In this document: positions 36,201 to 45,810 of the stretch, piece after piece | Numbering within the stretch: position 1 is the stretch's first letter | Layout: each line of letters opens with the position of its first letter | Assembly: GCA_900472925.1 (NCBI GenBank) | Contig: UCJU01000003.1 | Location: 331,685-395,684, forward strand | Length of the DNA stretch: 64,000 nt | Origin: Hyphomicrobiales bacterium | Lineage (GTDB): Bacteria > Pseudomonadota > Alphaproteobacteria > Rhizobiales > Rhizobiaceae | Reading direction: 5' to 3' | The notes under the pieces: model-generated | The model's database searches: none | What the model saw: the letters and a program-made list of their open reading frames with translations, nothing else | Told to the model about the DNA's origin: nothing | Position numbers and translations under genes: made by a program

Positions 36201-37265
36201 ATGTTCACGACATCAGCCTATGCCTGCGATGATGGCTCCTCCCCGCTGAAACTCTCCACCATCAAGCGCCGTGACCCCGGCCCGCGCGACGTTGAGATCG
36301 AAATTGAATTCTGCGGCGTCTGCCATTCGGATATCCACACGGCCCGCGCTGAATGGGCAGGCTCGCTCTACCCTTGCGTCCCCGGCCACGAAATCGTTGG
36401 TCGTGTTGGTCGCGTCGGTGCCGAAGTCACCAAATTCAAGACGGGCGACCGCGTTGGCGTTGGCTGCATCGTCGATAGCTGCCGCGGTTGCGACAGCTGC
36501 GCGGAAGGTCTGGAGCAATATTGCGAAAACGGCATGACCGGCACCTACAATTCCCCGGATAAGGCCATGGGCGGCGACGCGCACACGCTGGGCGGTTACT
36601 CTTCCCACGTGGTCGTGGATGACCGCTACGTCTTGAGCATTCCCGAAGGTCTCGATGCCGCAGCGGCTGCCCCACTGCTCTGCGCAGGCATCACCACCTA
36701 CTCTCCGCTTCGCCACTGGAATGCCGGTCCTGGAAAGCGCGTCGGCGTCGTGGGCCTGGGTGGCCTCGGCCACATGGCGGTCAAGATCGCCAGCGCCATG
36801 GGTGCCACCGTGGTCATGATCACCACATCTCCCGGCAAGGCCGATGACGCAAAGCGTCTTGGCGCTCATGAAGTCATCGTGTCGAAAGATGCAGAGCAGA
36901 TGAAGAAGGCCACTTCCAGCCTCGATCTCATCATCGATGCTGTCGCCGCGGACCACAATATCGATTCCTATCTGGCACTGTTGAAGCGTGATGGTGCGCT
37001 GGTGCAGGTCGGCGCGCCTGAAAAGCCGCTTTCCGTCCACGCCTTCAGCCTCATCCCGGGCCGCAAGACCTTTGCAGGCTCGATGATTGGTGGCATTGCC
37101 GAAACACAGGAAATGTTGGATTTCTGTGCCAAAAACGGCATCGTGGCTGATATCGAGATGATCAATATCGACCAGATCAACGAAGCCTATGAACGCATGA
37201 TCAAGAGCGATGTGCGTTATCGCTTCGTGATCGACATGAACAGCCTGCCAAAGCAAGCGGCATAA
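36201..37265 (+). CDS. Zinc-dependent NAD(P) alcohol dehydrogenase (YahK/CAD-like)
   Basis: A 354-residue medium-chain dehydrogenase. Catalytic zinc ligands are in FCGVCHSDIHTARAEW (C41, H42 region) and GHEIVGRV (H63, E64). Structural zinc cysteines are in DSCRGCDSCAEGLEQYC. The Rossmann loop is VGLGGLGHMAVKIA. By pattern it belongs with the YahK/cinnamyl-alcohol dehydrogenase group, which usually uses NADPH to reduce aldehydes; the natural substrate is not known. It is monocistronic and ends at a strong terminator. Confidence 0.93.
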   Translation: MFTTSAYACDDGSSPLKLSTIKRRDPGPRDVEIEIEFCGVCHSDIHTARAEWAGSLYPCVPGHEIVGRVGRVGAEVTKFKTGDRVGVGCIVDSCRGCDSCAEGLEQYCENGMTGTYNSPDKAMGGDAHTLGGYSSHVVVDDRYVLSIPEGLDAAAAAPLLCAGITTYSPLRHWNAGPGKRVGVVGLGGLGHMAVKIASAMGATVVMITTSPGKADDAKRLGAHEVIVSKDAEQMKKATSSLDLIIDAVAADHNIDSYLALLKRDGALVQVGAPEKPLSVHAFSLIPGRKTFAGSMIGGIAETQEMLDFCAKNGIVADIEMINIDQINEAYERMIKSDVRYRFVIDMNSLPKQAA

Positions 37266-37288
37266 TCGCTTGAACCGCCCAGAATAAA

Positions 37289-37319
37289 ACAAACCCGCCG
37301 AGCAATCGGCGGGTTTTGT
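37289..37319. terminator. Terminator after the alcohol dehydrogenase gene
   Basis: ACAAACCCGCCGA pairs with TCGGCGGGTTTTGT around a short GCAA loop; U-tract potential is present in both directions. It lies about 24 bases after the stop codon. Confidence 0.88.
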
Positions 37320-37395
37320 GTTTCTGCGTGCTGCGACAGAGACATACGTGGGTCAGGCGCATCTGATGGGAGCGCAAAGCCTCGCTGAGTCGCAG

Positions 37396-37608
37396 TCAGG
37401 ACAGCAGACGGTCTTCTGTAAAATCACTTTCCGAGACTTGACCGCTAACCAGCGCAACGATTGCCATGACGGCGTGTTTTCGGTCCCAGCCCGCACCTTC
37501 CGCTTTCTCCAAAAGGCCGTGAATCGAGGGCTCCAAGGCGAATTGGCATTCGACTTGATAATCCATGGTGTCGATTGACAGCGATGGGGAGTTGATCAAA
37601 GCGCGCAT
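37396..37608 (-). CDS. Small conserved-looking hypothetical protein
   Basis: A 70-residue acidic protein containing YQVECQFALEPSIHGLLEKA and GWDRKHAVMAIVALVSGQ, a pattern that resembles small rhizobial proteins of unknown function. The ATG at 37608 has GGAG eight bases before it, which supports translation. No signal peptide or membrane segment is visible, and it stands alone between the alcohol dehydrogenase terminator and a small membrane protein gene. Its role is unknown. Confidence 0.65.
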   Translation of the reverse strand: MRALINSPSLSIDTMDYQVECQFALEPSIHGLLEKAEGAGWDRKHAVMAIVALVSGQVSESDFTEDRLLS

Positions 37609-37851
37609 TCAAGCACTCCATTCTTTCGCATCGTCCTGCTTCCAACAGCAAAATATGCGTACATTCACACATTCGAAAAGCCCATCGTCGTCAAACGATA
37701 GGCGTTGGATCGAATCCCCCAGCGGCTGCAAAGTCGGCTATATGAATGGTAGTGTCAAGTTCACGAGGCGCGGCGAAACAGTGGAAAACGGGTATATCCT
37801 TACGAATCTCGTCAAACTCTGAAATCTGAACGCGAAATAGGAGACAGAGCA

Positions 37852-38091
37852 CTACTTGCAGCAGTCCCCGCGAGGCTTTCGCCGCCATATCAGCATTGCC
37901 ATTACGAAAAGCGAAAAAAGAATGAACCACGCCAGCGGAAAGGCCATGAACACAGCCGCGTACCCGCAAGCCTCTTCGAGGCATGATCGCGACTCACTGG
38001 CCTCCGCGACAACGGTGACGGTAAAAGCGGCGACAAGACCACTGACTGCAACTCCAGCAACCAGGATCAAAATGTTGGTAACAGCTCTCAT
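37852..38091 (-). CDS. Small two-helix membrane protein, unknown
   Basis: A predicted 79-residue protein with two hydrophobic segments (ILILVAGVAVSGLVAAFTVTVV and FMAFPLAWFILFSLFVMAML) separated by a loop containing two cysteines (SRSCLEEACGYA), and a basic tail ending in CCK. The start ATG at 38091 has only a weak AGGGA before it; the frame is open further upstream to 38181. It could be a genuine small inner-membrane protein, but no family is recognised. Confidence 0.5.
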   Translation of the reverse strand: MRAVTNILILVAGVAVSGLVAAFTVTVVAEASESRSCLEEACGYAAVFMAFPLAWFILFSLFVMAMLIWRRKPRGDCCK

Positions 38092-38223
38092 TCCCTGAAC
38101 TAAGCAGGAGAATAAGACCGCTTTGCGGAGTCTTGAAAAGTTTTCGACCGGAAGATGTTTGCCGCTGTCGCTCAACCGCAATTGCGGTAAAATTCAGCGA
38201 TTATAATCTCTTGAAAGAAGATT

Positions 38224-38299
<76 letters not shown>

Positions 38300-38355
38300 G
38301 CCGCCGCCGTGTCTGGCGGTGTGAGTGGCCGTATAAAGAGGAACATTCTGATTGT

Positions 38356-38413
38356 CCAGCGTGGAAATGAAAATTCTTCATTTTTCATGTTCGAAAAATC
38401 AAATCCACGCTGG
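38356..38413. repeat. Inverted repeat with 38-base loop
   Basis: CCAGCGTGGA at 38356 and TCCACGCTGG at 38404 are exact 10-bp inverted copies with an AT-rich 38-base spacer. It lies between tRNA-Lys and the glsB-type gene and next to a terminator. It may be a structured RNA end or a remnant of a small element. Confidence 0.5.
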
Positions 38414-38414
38414 C

Positions 38415-38437
38415 AAAAGCCGGAAACGCTGGCTTTT
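38415..38437 (-). terminator. Terminator downstream of the GlsB-type gene
   Basis: On the minus strand AAAAGCC and GGCTTTT form a 7-bp stem with a 9-base loop; it lies 23 bases after the stop codon of the GlsB-type gene. Confidence 0.7.
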
Positions 38438-38459
38438 CAATCAGGTTGTCTTTTTGTCC

Positions 38460-38711
38460 TCAGCGCCGGAAAGCTCTGGCAATGGCGATGAGGATGCACG
38501 CGCCGATGAAGCCGGCGATGAGATATCCGATCCAGCCCGTCAGGACCACGCCGAATACCGCAAGGATTGCGTTGGCGACGATGGCGCCGACAATCCCCAG
38601 AATGATGTTCATGAAAACACCCATATTGCTCTTCATGAACTGTTCAGCGAGCCAACCGGCGATGCCACCGATGATGATTGCGGCTATCCAGCCAATACCA
38701 GCAGATTCCAT
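38460..38711 (-). CDS. GlsB/YeaQ/YmgE family stress-response membrane protein
   Basis: An 83-residue transglycosylase-associated (GlsB/YeaQ/YmgE) membrane protein with three hydrophobic segments and the family pattern GWIAAIIIGGIAGWLAEQ and the central NIILGIVGAIVAN glycine-rich helix. Members are induced by stress in many bacteria, but the mechanism is unknown. The ATG at 38711 is preceded by GAGGAGGAAATT; the longer frame toward 39137 overlaps the divergent channel gene and is a shadow. Confidence 0.92.
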   Translation of the reverse strand: MESAGIGWIAAIIIGGIAGWLAEQFMKSNMGVFMNIILGIVGAIVANAILAVFGVVLTGWIGYLIAGFIGACILIAIARAFRR

Positions 38712-38868
38712 AATTTCCTCCTCGGTTACTGCATCACCATATTTGGCGATTCTAATAGTTTCTTCAAGGTGTCCTGCTGATGCCATTTTCAAGGGCGAAA
38801 TGCTTGAAACCTTTTGGTTGCCAACTACTTTGGCGCAGTGATTCGGAAAGAGTGGAAGGGCGTTCACG

Positions 38869-41424
38869 ATGACATTCTCCAAACGGCAGGGATGGCTTCT
38901 GCCTGTCCTGTTCGCGCTCGTGGCTTTGTGGATCATCCCCGCGCAAACAGCTCTGGCACAGACGCGTGATGCGACCAGCGAGGATTCGGTCTTGCCGGTC
39001 GCGCAGAGGGCAGAAACCCGAATCGTGAAGGATAAGGCCACTCTCGCCGACATTACCCAACAGCTCGACAACAAGAGCAATGACGACGCCAAACTTGTCG
39101 ACCTCAAGGGCAAGGCTGATGATCTAGCAGCCAGCACGACCTCAACCGTTGGTCACCTGCGGACACGGCTGGATGAGATCAGCACACGCATTACTTCGCT
39201 TGGGGAGCCTCCGAAGGAAGGTGCCCCTCCTGAGGCCAGTGTCGTCACAGATGAGCGGACGAAACTGCATGCGGAAAAAGCGCAGATCAACGCCGTCCTG
39301 GGCGATGCCGAAAGCGTTTCGGCAAACGCCGCACGTCTTTCCAACACCATCACCACTCTTCGTCGGGACCTCTTTGCCGCCACGCTGTTCAAGCGCACTG
39401 AAATCTCCCTGCCGGTTCTGGCAGAGGCCGCAACGGAATTTGGCGGCGAGATATCATCACTCAGCAGTTCCCTGACGGGCTGGGCGATTTTCGTTTGGAA
39501 CTACAAACGCGTATCGATGTTTGGCGCCGTGTCGCTCTCGGTCATGGCTGCGCTGCTGTTCATGGTCGGCGGTTATCGCCTTTTGGGACACCGGATGGAA
39601 CGGCGGGCCTTTTCGGGTGAACCGTCCTATCTGCGGCGCTTGTCCGTGGCATTCTGGTCGACCACGGTCCAGTCGATGTCCGTCTTCCTATTCATGTCGG
39701 CATCGGCATTTCTTCTCGATAATTTCGGGGTTCTGCGACCGGATATCGCACCGATCGTCTTTGTGGCGATGTATGTCATCGCTTTCGTCTATTTCATTTC
39801 ACGGCTGACTTACGCGATCTTTTCGCCGACCCAGCCTGAATGGCGTCTTCTCAAGGTCTCCACACGCGGTGCTCACATCATCTCGTCTGCTATACTTGTC
39901 ATGGCGCTGGTGAACGGCCTCGATTACCTGTTCAGCACCATCAGTGAAATGCTGAACTCCCCCTTGATTCTCACCGTTGCCAAAAGCTTCGTTGCGTCCA
40001 TTACCATCGGCATCATTCTTTTCGCTCTTTCCTTCCTGAAGCCATTGGCGAGTACGGATATCGAAGGGGATGGACATGACCAACGCATGCCGCGCTGGCT
40101 TTCCGCACTGCTGCGTTTTGGCGGCCTATTGCTGATCGGTGCGTGTTTGACAGGCTATGTCGGTCTGGCGCGGTTTCTGGCAACTCAGATCGTTTCGACC
40201 GGTGCTGTCTTGTCCACGGTCTATATTGGCATCCTCTCGGGTCGGGCCGTTTCCAAGCAGGGCATCTTTGCCGAAACGCTTGTGGGACGCTATCTGGGCA
40301 GACGGTTCGGACTGGGACCAGTGCCGCTTGACCAGGCAGGACTTGCCGCCGGGCTTGGCATTTACTGCGCAGCTCTCGCGTTCGGCGTGCCGCTCGTTCT
40401 GTTTACCTGGGGTTTCCAGCCCGGTGATATCGAAAGCTGGGCCTACCGCCTGTTGACGGGCTTCTCCATCGGCAAGACCTCCATCTCGCTCATCAGCATC
40501 GTTACCGGCATTCTTGTCTTCGTCGTGGGTTATGCCGTCACCCGCTGGTTCCAGAAGTGGCTGGACAGAAACGTTATGGCGCGCGGCCAAGTGGATGCGG
40601 GCGTCCGCAACTCTGTCGGTACCGGCATCGGCTATCTCGGCGTGGTGGTTGCCGCAATCTTCGGGATTTCTTCTGCGGGCCTTGATCTTTCGAGCCTTGC
40701 TCTGGTCGCCTCAGCCCTGTCGGTGGGTATCGGTTTCGGCTTGCAAAACATCGTGTCGAACTTCGTCTCCGGCCTCATCCTTCTGGTCGAGCGTCCCTTC
40801 AAGGTCGGCGACTGGGTGGTGACGGGTACGGTGGAGGGCACGGTCAAGCGACTGTCCGTGCGCGCGACGGAAATCGAAACCTTCCGCGGCCAATCGATCA
40901 TCGTTCCCAATTCGGAATTTATCAATTCCTCCGTCGGCAACTGGACGCACAGAAACCGCATTCAACGTGCCGAAATTCCGGTCTCGGTCTCCTACGACAC
41001 GGACCCGCAGCGGGTCATGGATATACTGTTGGAACTGGTGAAGAAGCAGACCCCGGTTCTGCGCAACCCGGAGCCGCATGTGGAATTCCTGCGGTTCGGA
41101 GAGTTTGCGCTGGATTTCGAACTGCGTTTTCATCTCGCTGATCTCAGCCATGGCCTTACGGTCAAAAACAATCTGCGCATGGAGATTTTGAAACGGTTCA
41201 ACGAGGAAGGCATCAGCATTCCCATGAAGCAGCGCAATCTGAACATTCATGTCGATGCAGACCATAGTCCCAATGCTCTGGCCGCGCTGATGGACGATGG
41301 CGAGAAGCCGCGCCCCGCAGTGGTGCCGAAGCAAGACATACCAAAGCCAGAGCACGAGGAACCGGCCGCCAAGGAGGCGGAAATCGAGACGGCAAGGCCC
41401 ACGGCGCGCAACCGCAGAGGCTGA
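38869..41424 (+). CDS. Large mechanosensitive ion channel (MscS family with DUF3772)
   Basis: An 851-residue inner-membrane protein. A signal peptide (to ~residue 30) is followed by a periplasmic DUF3772-like helical domain (~35-190), then many membrane helices and a C-terminal MscS domain. The pore helix region reads LVASALSVGIGFGLQNIVSNFVSG, and the beta domain contains VERPFKVGDWVV and IIVPNSEFINSSVGNWT. Such proteins release solutes on hypo-osmotic shock. The disordered tail is rich in Pro, Glu and Lys. It is divergent from the GlsB-type gene and ends at a strong hairpin. Confidence 0.92.
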   Translation: MTFSKRQGWLLPVLFALVALWIIPAQTALAQTRDATSEDSVLPVAQRAETRIVKDKATLADITQQLDNKSNDDAKLVDLKGKADDLAASTTSTVGHLRTRLDEISTRITSLGEPPKEGAPPEASVVTDERTKLHAEKAQINAVLGDAESVSANAARLSNTITTLRRDLFAATLFKRTEISLPVLAEAATEFGGEISSLSSSLTGWAIFVWNYKRVSMFGAVSLSVMAALLFMVGGYRLLGHRMERRAFSGEPSYLRRLSVAFWSTTVQSMSVFLFMSASAFLLDNFGVLRPDIAPIVFVAMYVIAFVYFISRLTYAIFSPTQPEWRLLKVSTRGAHIISSAILVMALVNGLDYLFSTISEMLNSPLILTVAKSFVASITIGIILFALSFLKPLASTDIEGDGHDQRMPRWLSALLRFGGLLLIGACLTGYVGLARFLATQIVSTGAVLSTVYIGILSGRAVSKQGIFAETLVGRYLGRRFGLGPVPLDQAGLAAGLGIYCAALAFGVPLVLFTWGFQPGDIESWAYRLLTGFSIGKTSISLISIVTGILVFVVGYAVTRWFQKWLDRNVMARGQVDAGVRNSVGTGIGYLGVVVAAIFGISSAGLDLSSLALVASALSVGIGFGLQNIVSNFVSGLILLVERPFKVGDWVVTGTVEGTVKRLSVRATEIETFRGQSIIVPNSEFINSSVGNWTHRNRIQRAEIPVSVSYDTDPQRVMDILLELVKKQTPVLRNPEPHVEFLRFGEFALDFELRFHLADLSHGLTVKNNLRMEILKRFNEEGISIPMKQRNLNIHVDADHSPNALAALMDDGEKPRPAVVPKQDIPKPEHEEPAAKEAEIETARPTARNRRG

Positions 41425-41448
41425 TACTTGAAAGTCTTGAAAATCGTC

Positions 41449-41477
41449 AAAAGGCTCGCCGTCGCGGCGAGCCTTTT
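41449..41477. terminator. Terminator after the mechanosensitive channel gene
   Basis: AAAAGGCTCGCC-GTCGC-GGCGAGCCTTTT is a perfect 12-bp stem, 24 bases after the stop codon, with A and T tracts on both sides. Confidence 0.92.
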
Positions 41478-41545
41478 GCGTGTCGTAATCAGGCGTTTGA
41501 GCGACGGTGCGACATTGCATAGTCTGCCCCATATTGGTTGAAAAA

Positions 41546-41565
41546 TGCCTGCACGAATGCAGGCA
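41546..41565. promoter_or_regulatory. Leader hairpin upstream of the FAD/GcvT gene
   Basis: TGCCTGCA-CGAA-TGCAGGCA is a perfect 8-bp stem with a CGAA loop, 26 bases before the start codon. It is not followed by T residues. It may be a leader structure controlling translation or a protein-binding site. Confidence 0.4.
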
Positions 41566-41591
41566 ACTATGCCTCAAGGGGAACTTGCATC

Positions 41592-44105
41592 ATGAAGACA
41601 CATGCGCGGGCGGTGGTGATCGGTGGCGGCGTTGTCGGTGTTTCGACGCTCTACCATCTGGCCAGAAAAGGCTGGAGCGACGCGGTTCTCATTGAGCGCA
41701 AGGAATTGACATCCGGTTCCACCTGGCACGCCGCAGGCCTGCTGCCGCTGTTCAACATGAGCTATTCGGTGGGCCAGATCCACAAATACTCGGTGAAGTT
41801 CTACGAGGAGCTTCAGGAAGAAACCGGCATGAATGTCGGATTTTCCAAGGTCTCCAATATTCGTCTCGCCCGCACTAAGGATCGCTGGGACGAATATATG
41901 TATTACGCCGGCATCGCCGAAACCATCGGCGTCAACTACAAGCTGCTGACGCCTGAAGAAGTCAAGGAAGTCTGGCCACTCTGTGAAACCGAGGGCTTGC
42001 TGGGAGCCATCCAGCACCCTGACGATGGCTACATTCAGCCCGCAGACCTCACACAGGCGCTCGCCAAAGGCGCGCGCGACCGTGGCGCCACCATTTATCG
42101 CAACACATCAGTTACAGCGCTGGAGCAGCTTGAGAACGGTCATTGGAAAGTGACGACGGACAAAGGCGAGATCATCGCCGAGCACGTCATTTCCTGTACC
42201 GGCAATTTCACTCGCAAAACCGGTGAAATGGTCGGTATCAACATTCCCGTCATTCCGGTCGAGCATCAGTACATCGTCACCGAACCGCACCCGGACATTC
42301 TGGAACGTCGCAAACAGGGCCTGCCGGAAATGGGCGTGCTGCGCGAATCCGACAGCGCTTGGTATATGCGCGAAGAAGCTGGCGGCCTCATTCTCGGTCC
42401 TTACGAGGTCGGCGCTCCCGTCTGTTATGTCGATGGTCCCTCGGACCAGAGCGAATACGAGCTGTTCCAGGAAGAGCTCGATCGCCTCATGCCGCATATC
42501 GAAGCCGCCATTGCCCGCGTCCCGGCCTTTGGCGAAGTCGGCATCAAGAAAGTCTATAACGGCGCCATCGCCTATACGCCCGATGGTAACCCGATCGTTG
42601 GCCCTGCCCCCGGTCTCAAGAATTTCTGGCTGAACGAAGGCCATTCCTTCGGCATCACCGCCGCTGGTGGTGCGGGCTGGCAGCTTGCGGAATGGATCGT
42701 CGATGGCGAGCCGACGCTGGACCTGATGGGCGTCGATCCGCGCCGCTTCGGCCCCTATGCGACGGAAGGTTACCTCATCGCCAAGAACGAAGAGGCCTAT
42801 GCCAATGTCTTCACCATGCACTACCCGGACGAGGAACGCTCCGCCGCCCGACCGCTGAAGACAACGCCGATCTATGACCGACTGAAGAAACTCGGTGGCG
42901 TCTTCGGCTCCGTATATGGCTGGGAGCGCGCCAACTGGTTCGTACCGGATGGTTACGCGCTGAAGCCGGAAGAGCTTGGCGTCGGTGCTGACGTCATCAC
43001 CAACCACAATCATGCGCCAGCGCTGGATGACGGCCGCATTGTCGAAAAATGGTCGTTCCGCCGCTCCAATTATTTCGAGCATGTCGGCAACGAGGTCAAA
43101 CACGTTCACGAACATGTCGGCGTGCTTGATATGTCGGCCTTCGCCAAGATGGAGGTGTCCGGTCCCGGTGCGCGGTCTTGGCTTGATAGCATTCTGGCCA
43201 ACGCCATTCCCAAAAAACGTGGACGCATTGCGCTCACCCACCTTCTGACCAAGGATGGCGGCGTGAAGGCCGAGTTCACGGTCTATGAATGGGCACCGGG
43301 CCGATTCTACCTCGTTTCCGCTGGCGGTCTTGAAAGCCACGACCATGATGTCCTGCGCCGCCTTGCACCCAAGGATGGCTCCGTCGTACTGCAGCCCATC
43401 ACCCAGAAATACGGTGTGCTGGCGCTGGCCGGTCCCAAGTCGCGCGATGTGCTGAAGAAGCTCACTCGCACCAGCCTCGACAACAAGGATTTCCCGTGGC
43501 TCACCGCCAAGGAAATCTCGGTCGGCGTGGCAACGGCCCATGCGCTGCGCGTCAACTTCGTCGGTGAGCTTGGCTGGGAACTGCATCACCCGATCGAAAT
43601 GCAGACCTACATTTTCGACAGACTGATGGAAGCCGGTGCCGAATTCGGCATCAAGCCTTTTGGCATCCGCGCCATGGTCTCGATGTCGCTGGAAAAATCC
43701 TACCGCAACATGGGCCGCGAACTCTCGGTCGAATACAACGCCTACACGTCAGGCCTGGACCGCTTCATTAAGCCGGAAAAACAGTTCATCGGTCGTGACG
43801 CCGTGGTGGCAGGCAAGGAAAAAGGCCTGAAGTGGATTTTCTCCACCCTCGTCGTATCAGGCAATACAACGGTTGACGCGCGCGGCTCGGAAGCCATCTA
43901 CGACGCATCTGGCACCGTCGTCGGCCGCGCCACCTCGGGCGGCTTCGGCTGGCGGATCGGCAAGTCGCTTGCACTTGCCATGCTATCGCCAGATCATTCG
44001 GCGGTCGGCACAAAACTCAAGATCAAGATACTCGGCGATCTCTATGATGCCGAAGTGGTGGTGGAAAGCCCGTTCGACCCTGACAATGTGGTGCTTCGAG
44101 CTTAA
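41592..44105 (+). CDS. FAD-dependent oxidoreductase/GcvT fusion (dimethylglycine or sarcosine dehydrogenase-like)
   Basis: An 837-residue two-part flavoenzyme. The N-terminal DAO domain starts with the FAD-binding VVIGGGVVGVSTLYHLARKG, followed by STWHAAGLLP. The C-terminal half is a GcvT-like folate-binding domain (EHVGVLDMSAFAKMEVSGPG; YRNMGRELSVEYNAY; GRATSGGFGWRIGKSLALAM). Relatives demethylate dimethylglycine or sarcosine and pass the one-carbon unit to tetrahydrofolate. The exact substrate is unknown, and no other choline or betaine genes are adjacent. The ATG at 41592 follows AAGGGGAAC. Confidence 0.92.
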   Translation: MKTHARAVVIGGGVVGVSTLYHLARKGWSDAVLIERKELTSGSTWHAAGLLPLFNMSYSVGQIHKYSVKFYEELQEETGMNVGFSKVSNIRLARTKDRWDEYMYYAGIAETIGVNYKLLTPEEVKEVWPLCETEGLLGAIQHPDDGYIQPADLTQALAKGARDRGATIYRNTSVTALEQLENGHWKVTTDKGEIIAEHVISCTGNFTRKTGEMVGINIPVIPVEHQYIVTEPHPDILERRKQGLPEMGVLRESDSAWYMREEAGGLILGPYEVGAPVCYVDGPSDQSEYELFQEELDRLMPHIEAAIARVPAFGEVGIKKVYNGAIAYTPDGNPIVGPAPGLKNFWLNEGHSFGITAAGGAGWQLAEWIVDGEPTLDLMGVDPRRFGPYATEGYLIAKNEEAYANVFTMHYPDEERSAARPLKTTPIYDRLKKLGGVFGSVYGWERANWFVPDGYALKPEELGVGADVITNHNHAPALDDGRIVEKWSFRRSNYFEHVGNEVKHVHEHVGVLDMSAFAKMEVSGPGARSWLDSILANAIPKKRGRIALTHLLTKDGGVKAEFTVYEWAPGRFYLVSAGGLESHDHDVLRRLAPKDGSVVLQPITQKYGVLALAGPKSRDVLKKLTRTSLDNKDFPWLTAKEISVGVATAHALRVNFVGELGWELHHPIEMQTYIFDRLMEAGAEFGIKPFGIRAMVSMSLEKSYRNMGRELSVEYNAYTSGLDRFIKPEKQFIGRDAVVAGKEKGLKWIFSTLVVSGNTTVDARGSEAIYDASGTVVGRATSGGFGWRIGKSLALAMLSPDHSAVGTKLKIKILGDLYDAEVVVESPFDPDNVVLRA

Positions 44106-44127
44106 GTCTGGTCTTCCTCAAGTCTTG

Positions 44128-44151
44128 GCGGCGTCGGAACTCCGACGCCGC
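44128..44151 (+). terminator. GC-rich hairpin after the FAD/GcvT gene
   Basis: GCGGCGTCGG-AACT-CCGACGCCGC is a perfect 10-bp stem, 22 bases after the stop codon. Only a short T-poor tail follows, so termination efficiency is uncertain. Confidence 0.6.
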
Positions 44152-44337
44152 GTTGTCACTTGCGTCATCACCTCTGTTTGACTTCAGTATCCCAGCCAAA
44201 CAACGAAAAAGTTTGGCCTTCCCCCTCTGCCGTGGTAGTGCATCCGCAAATTGCCTCCTGAAAAGGACCGGCTCCCAAATCAAACGAACATGTCCGCCTG
44301 AATGCACTCCAGTGCTGCGTGGCGGTGCGAGTGCGCG

Positions 44338-45810
44338 ATGCGAAACACGACCTATTCTCCCATTCACGTCATCGGCGGCGGCTTGGCCGGTTCAGAGGCC
44401 GCGTGGCAGATTGCCCAGGCTGGTATTCCTGTCATCCTGCACGAGATGCGTGGTGTGCGTGGTACGGATGCCCATCAGGGTGAGTCGCTGGCGGAGCTTG
44501 TCTGCTCGAACTCCTTCCGCTCCGACGATGCAACGGCCAATGCGGTTGGCGTCATTCACGCGGAAATGCGGCTTGCCGGCTCCTTGATCATGGCCTGTGC
44601 CGACAAGCACAAGGTGCCAGCCGGCAGCGCGCTTGCCGTCGACCGAGATGGTTTTGCCGAAGCGGTGACGGCGGAACTCGAAGCGCATCCCCTGGTGACG
44701 ATCGTCCGGGAGGAGATTTCCGGCCTGCCGCCAAAGGACTGGGACAATACGATCATCGCCACAGGACCCCTGACCTCGCCCGCTCTTGCCGCATCCATTC
44801 AGGCTGAAACGGGCGAAGACGCACTGGCCTTTTTCGACGCCATCGCCCCTATCGTCCATCGTGACAGCATCAACATGGATATTTGCTGGTACCAGTCACG
44901 CTACGATAAGATCGGTCCCGGCGGAAACGGCAAGGATTACATCAACTGCCCTCTGGACCAAAACCAATATAATGCGTTCATCGACGCACTTGTCGCGGGC
45001 GACACGGTCGGCTTCAAGGAGTGGGAAGGTACGCCCTACTTCGACGGCTGCCTGCCTATCGAGATCATGGCGGAGCGCGGTCGCGAAACGTTGCGGCATG
45101 GCCCTATGAAGCCGATGGGCCTCACCAATTCGCACAATCCGACCGTCAAGGCCTATGCCGTCGTTCAGCTTCGCCAGGACAATGCACTCGGCACGCTCTA
45201 CAATATGGTCGGTTTCCAAACTAAGCTGAAATACGGCGCGCAGGCGAATATTTTCCGGATGATTCCAGGGTTGGAGAATGCCGAATTCGCCCGCCTCGGT
45301 GGCCTTCACCGCAATACCTACATCGATTCGCCGCGCCTGCTGGATCAGTCCCTCAGACTGAAGTCACGCCCGTCCGTGCGGTTCGCCGGACAGATCACTG
45401 GCTGCGAAGGCTATGTGGAGAGTGCGTCGATCGGTCTTCTGACCGGGCGTTTCGCCAGTGCGGAGCGCAAGGGCGAACCCGTCAGCCTGCCTCCGGCCAC
45501 GACGGCGCTGGGTTCCTTGCTGAACCACATCACCGGCGGCCACCTGTCGACGGATGAAGAACCGGGCAAACGGTCCTTCCAGCCGATGAATGTCAATTTC
45601 GGACTGTTCCCGGAACTGGAGCCCGGCTCCATCGTCAAGCCTGAAGGCGTCAAGCGCTTCCGTGGCAAAGACAAGACCATCATGAAGCGCCAGTTGATGG
45701 CCGTGCGGGCGCTGACCGATTGCGCCGCCTGGCTCGGCGTTCCCGCGCCCGTCTTCGCTCAGGTGGAGGCAGATGGAGAAGGCGTTGACCCAGGCGTTTC
45801 GGCTGCCTGA
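44338..45810 (+). CDS. trmFO: Folate-dependent tRNA (uracil-54-C5)-methyltransferase
   Basis: TrmFO makes ribothymidine at position 54 of tRNA using methylenetetrahydrofolate and FAD. About 490 residues. The FAD loop is [18 protein letters not shown], followed by [14 protein letters not shown] and [13 protein letters not shown], with a cysteine at the position of the catalytic residue. The C-terminal [15 protein letters not shown] and [11 protein letters not shown] are diagnostic. The ATG at 44338 was used; the in-frame ATG at 44302 would add 12 residues. The 3' end overlaps the converging gene by 52 bases. Confidence 0.94.
   Translation: MRNTTYSPIHVIGGGLAGSEAAWQIAQAGIPVILHEMRGVRGTDAHQGESLAELVCSNSFRSDDATANAVGVIHAEMRLAGSLIMACADKHKVPAGSALAVDRDGFAEAVTAELEAHPLVTIVREEISGLPPKDWDNTIIATGPLTSPALAASIQAETGEDALAFFDAIAPIVHRDSINMDICWYQSRYDKIGPGGNGKDYINCPLDQNQYNAFIDALVAGDTVGFKEWEGTPYFDGCLPIEIMAERGRETLRHGPMKPMGLTNSHNPTVKAYAVVQLRQDNALGTLYNMVGFQTKLKYGAQANIFRMIPGLENAEFARLGGLHRNTYIDSPRLLDQSLRLKSRPSVRFAGQITGCEGYVESASIGLLTGRFASAERKGEPVSLPPATTALGSLLNHITGGHLSTDEEPGKRSFQPMNVNFGLFPELEPGSIVKPEGVKRFRGKDKTIMKRQLMAVRALTDCAAWLGVPAPVFAQVEADGEGVDPGVSAA

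Noticed and set aside
42108-43589. A 493-codon minus-strand frame opposite the FAD/GcvT gene
   Set aside because: Shadow of a clear flavoenzyme; no homology pattern or ribosome site.
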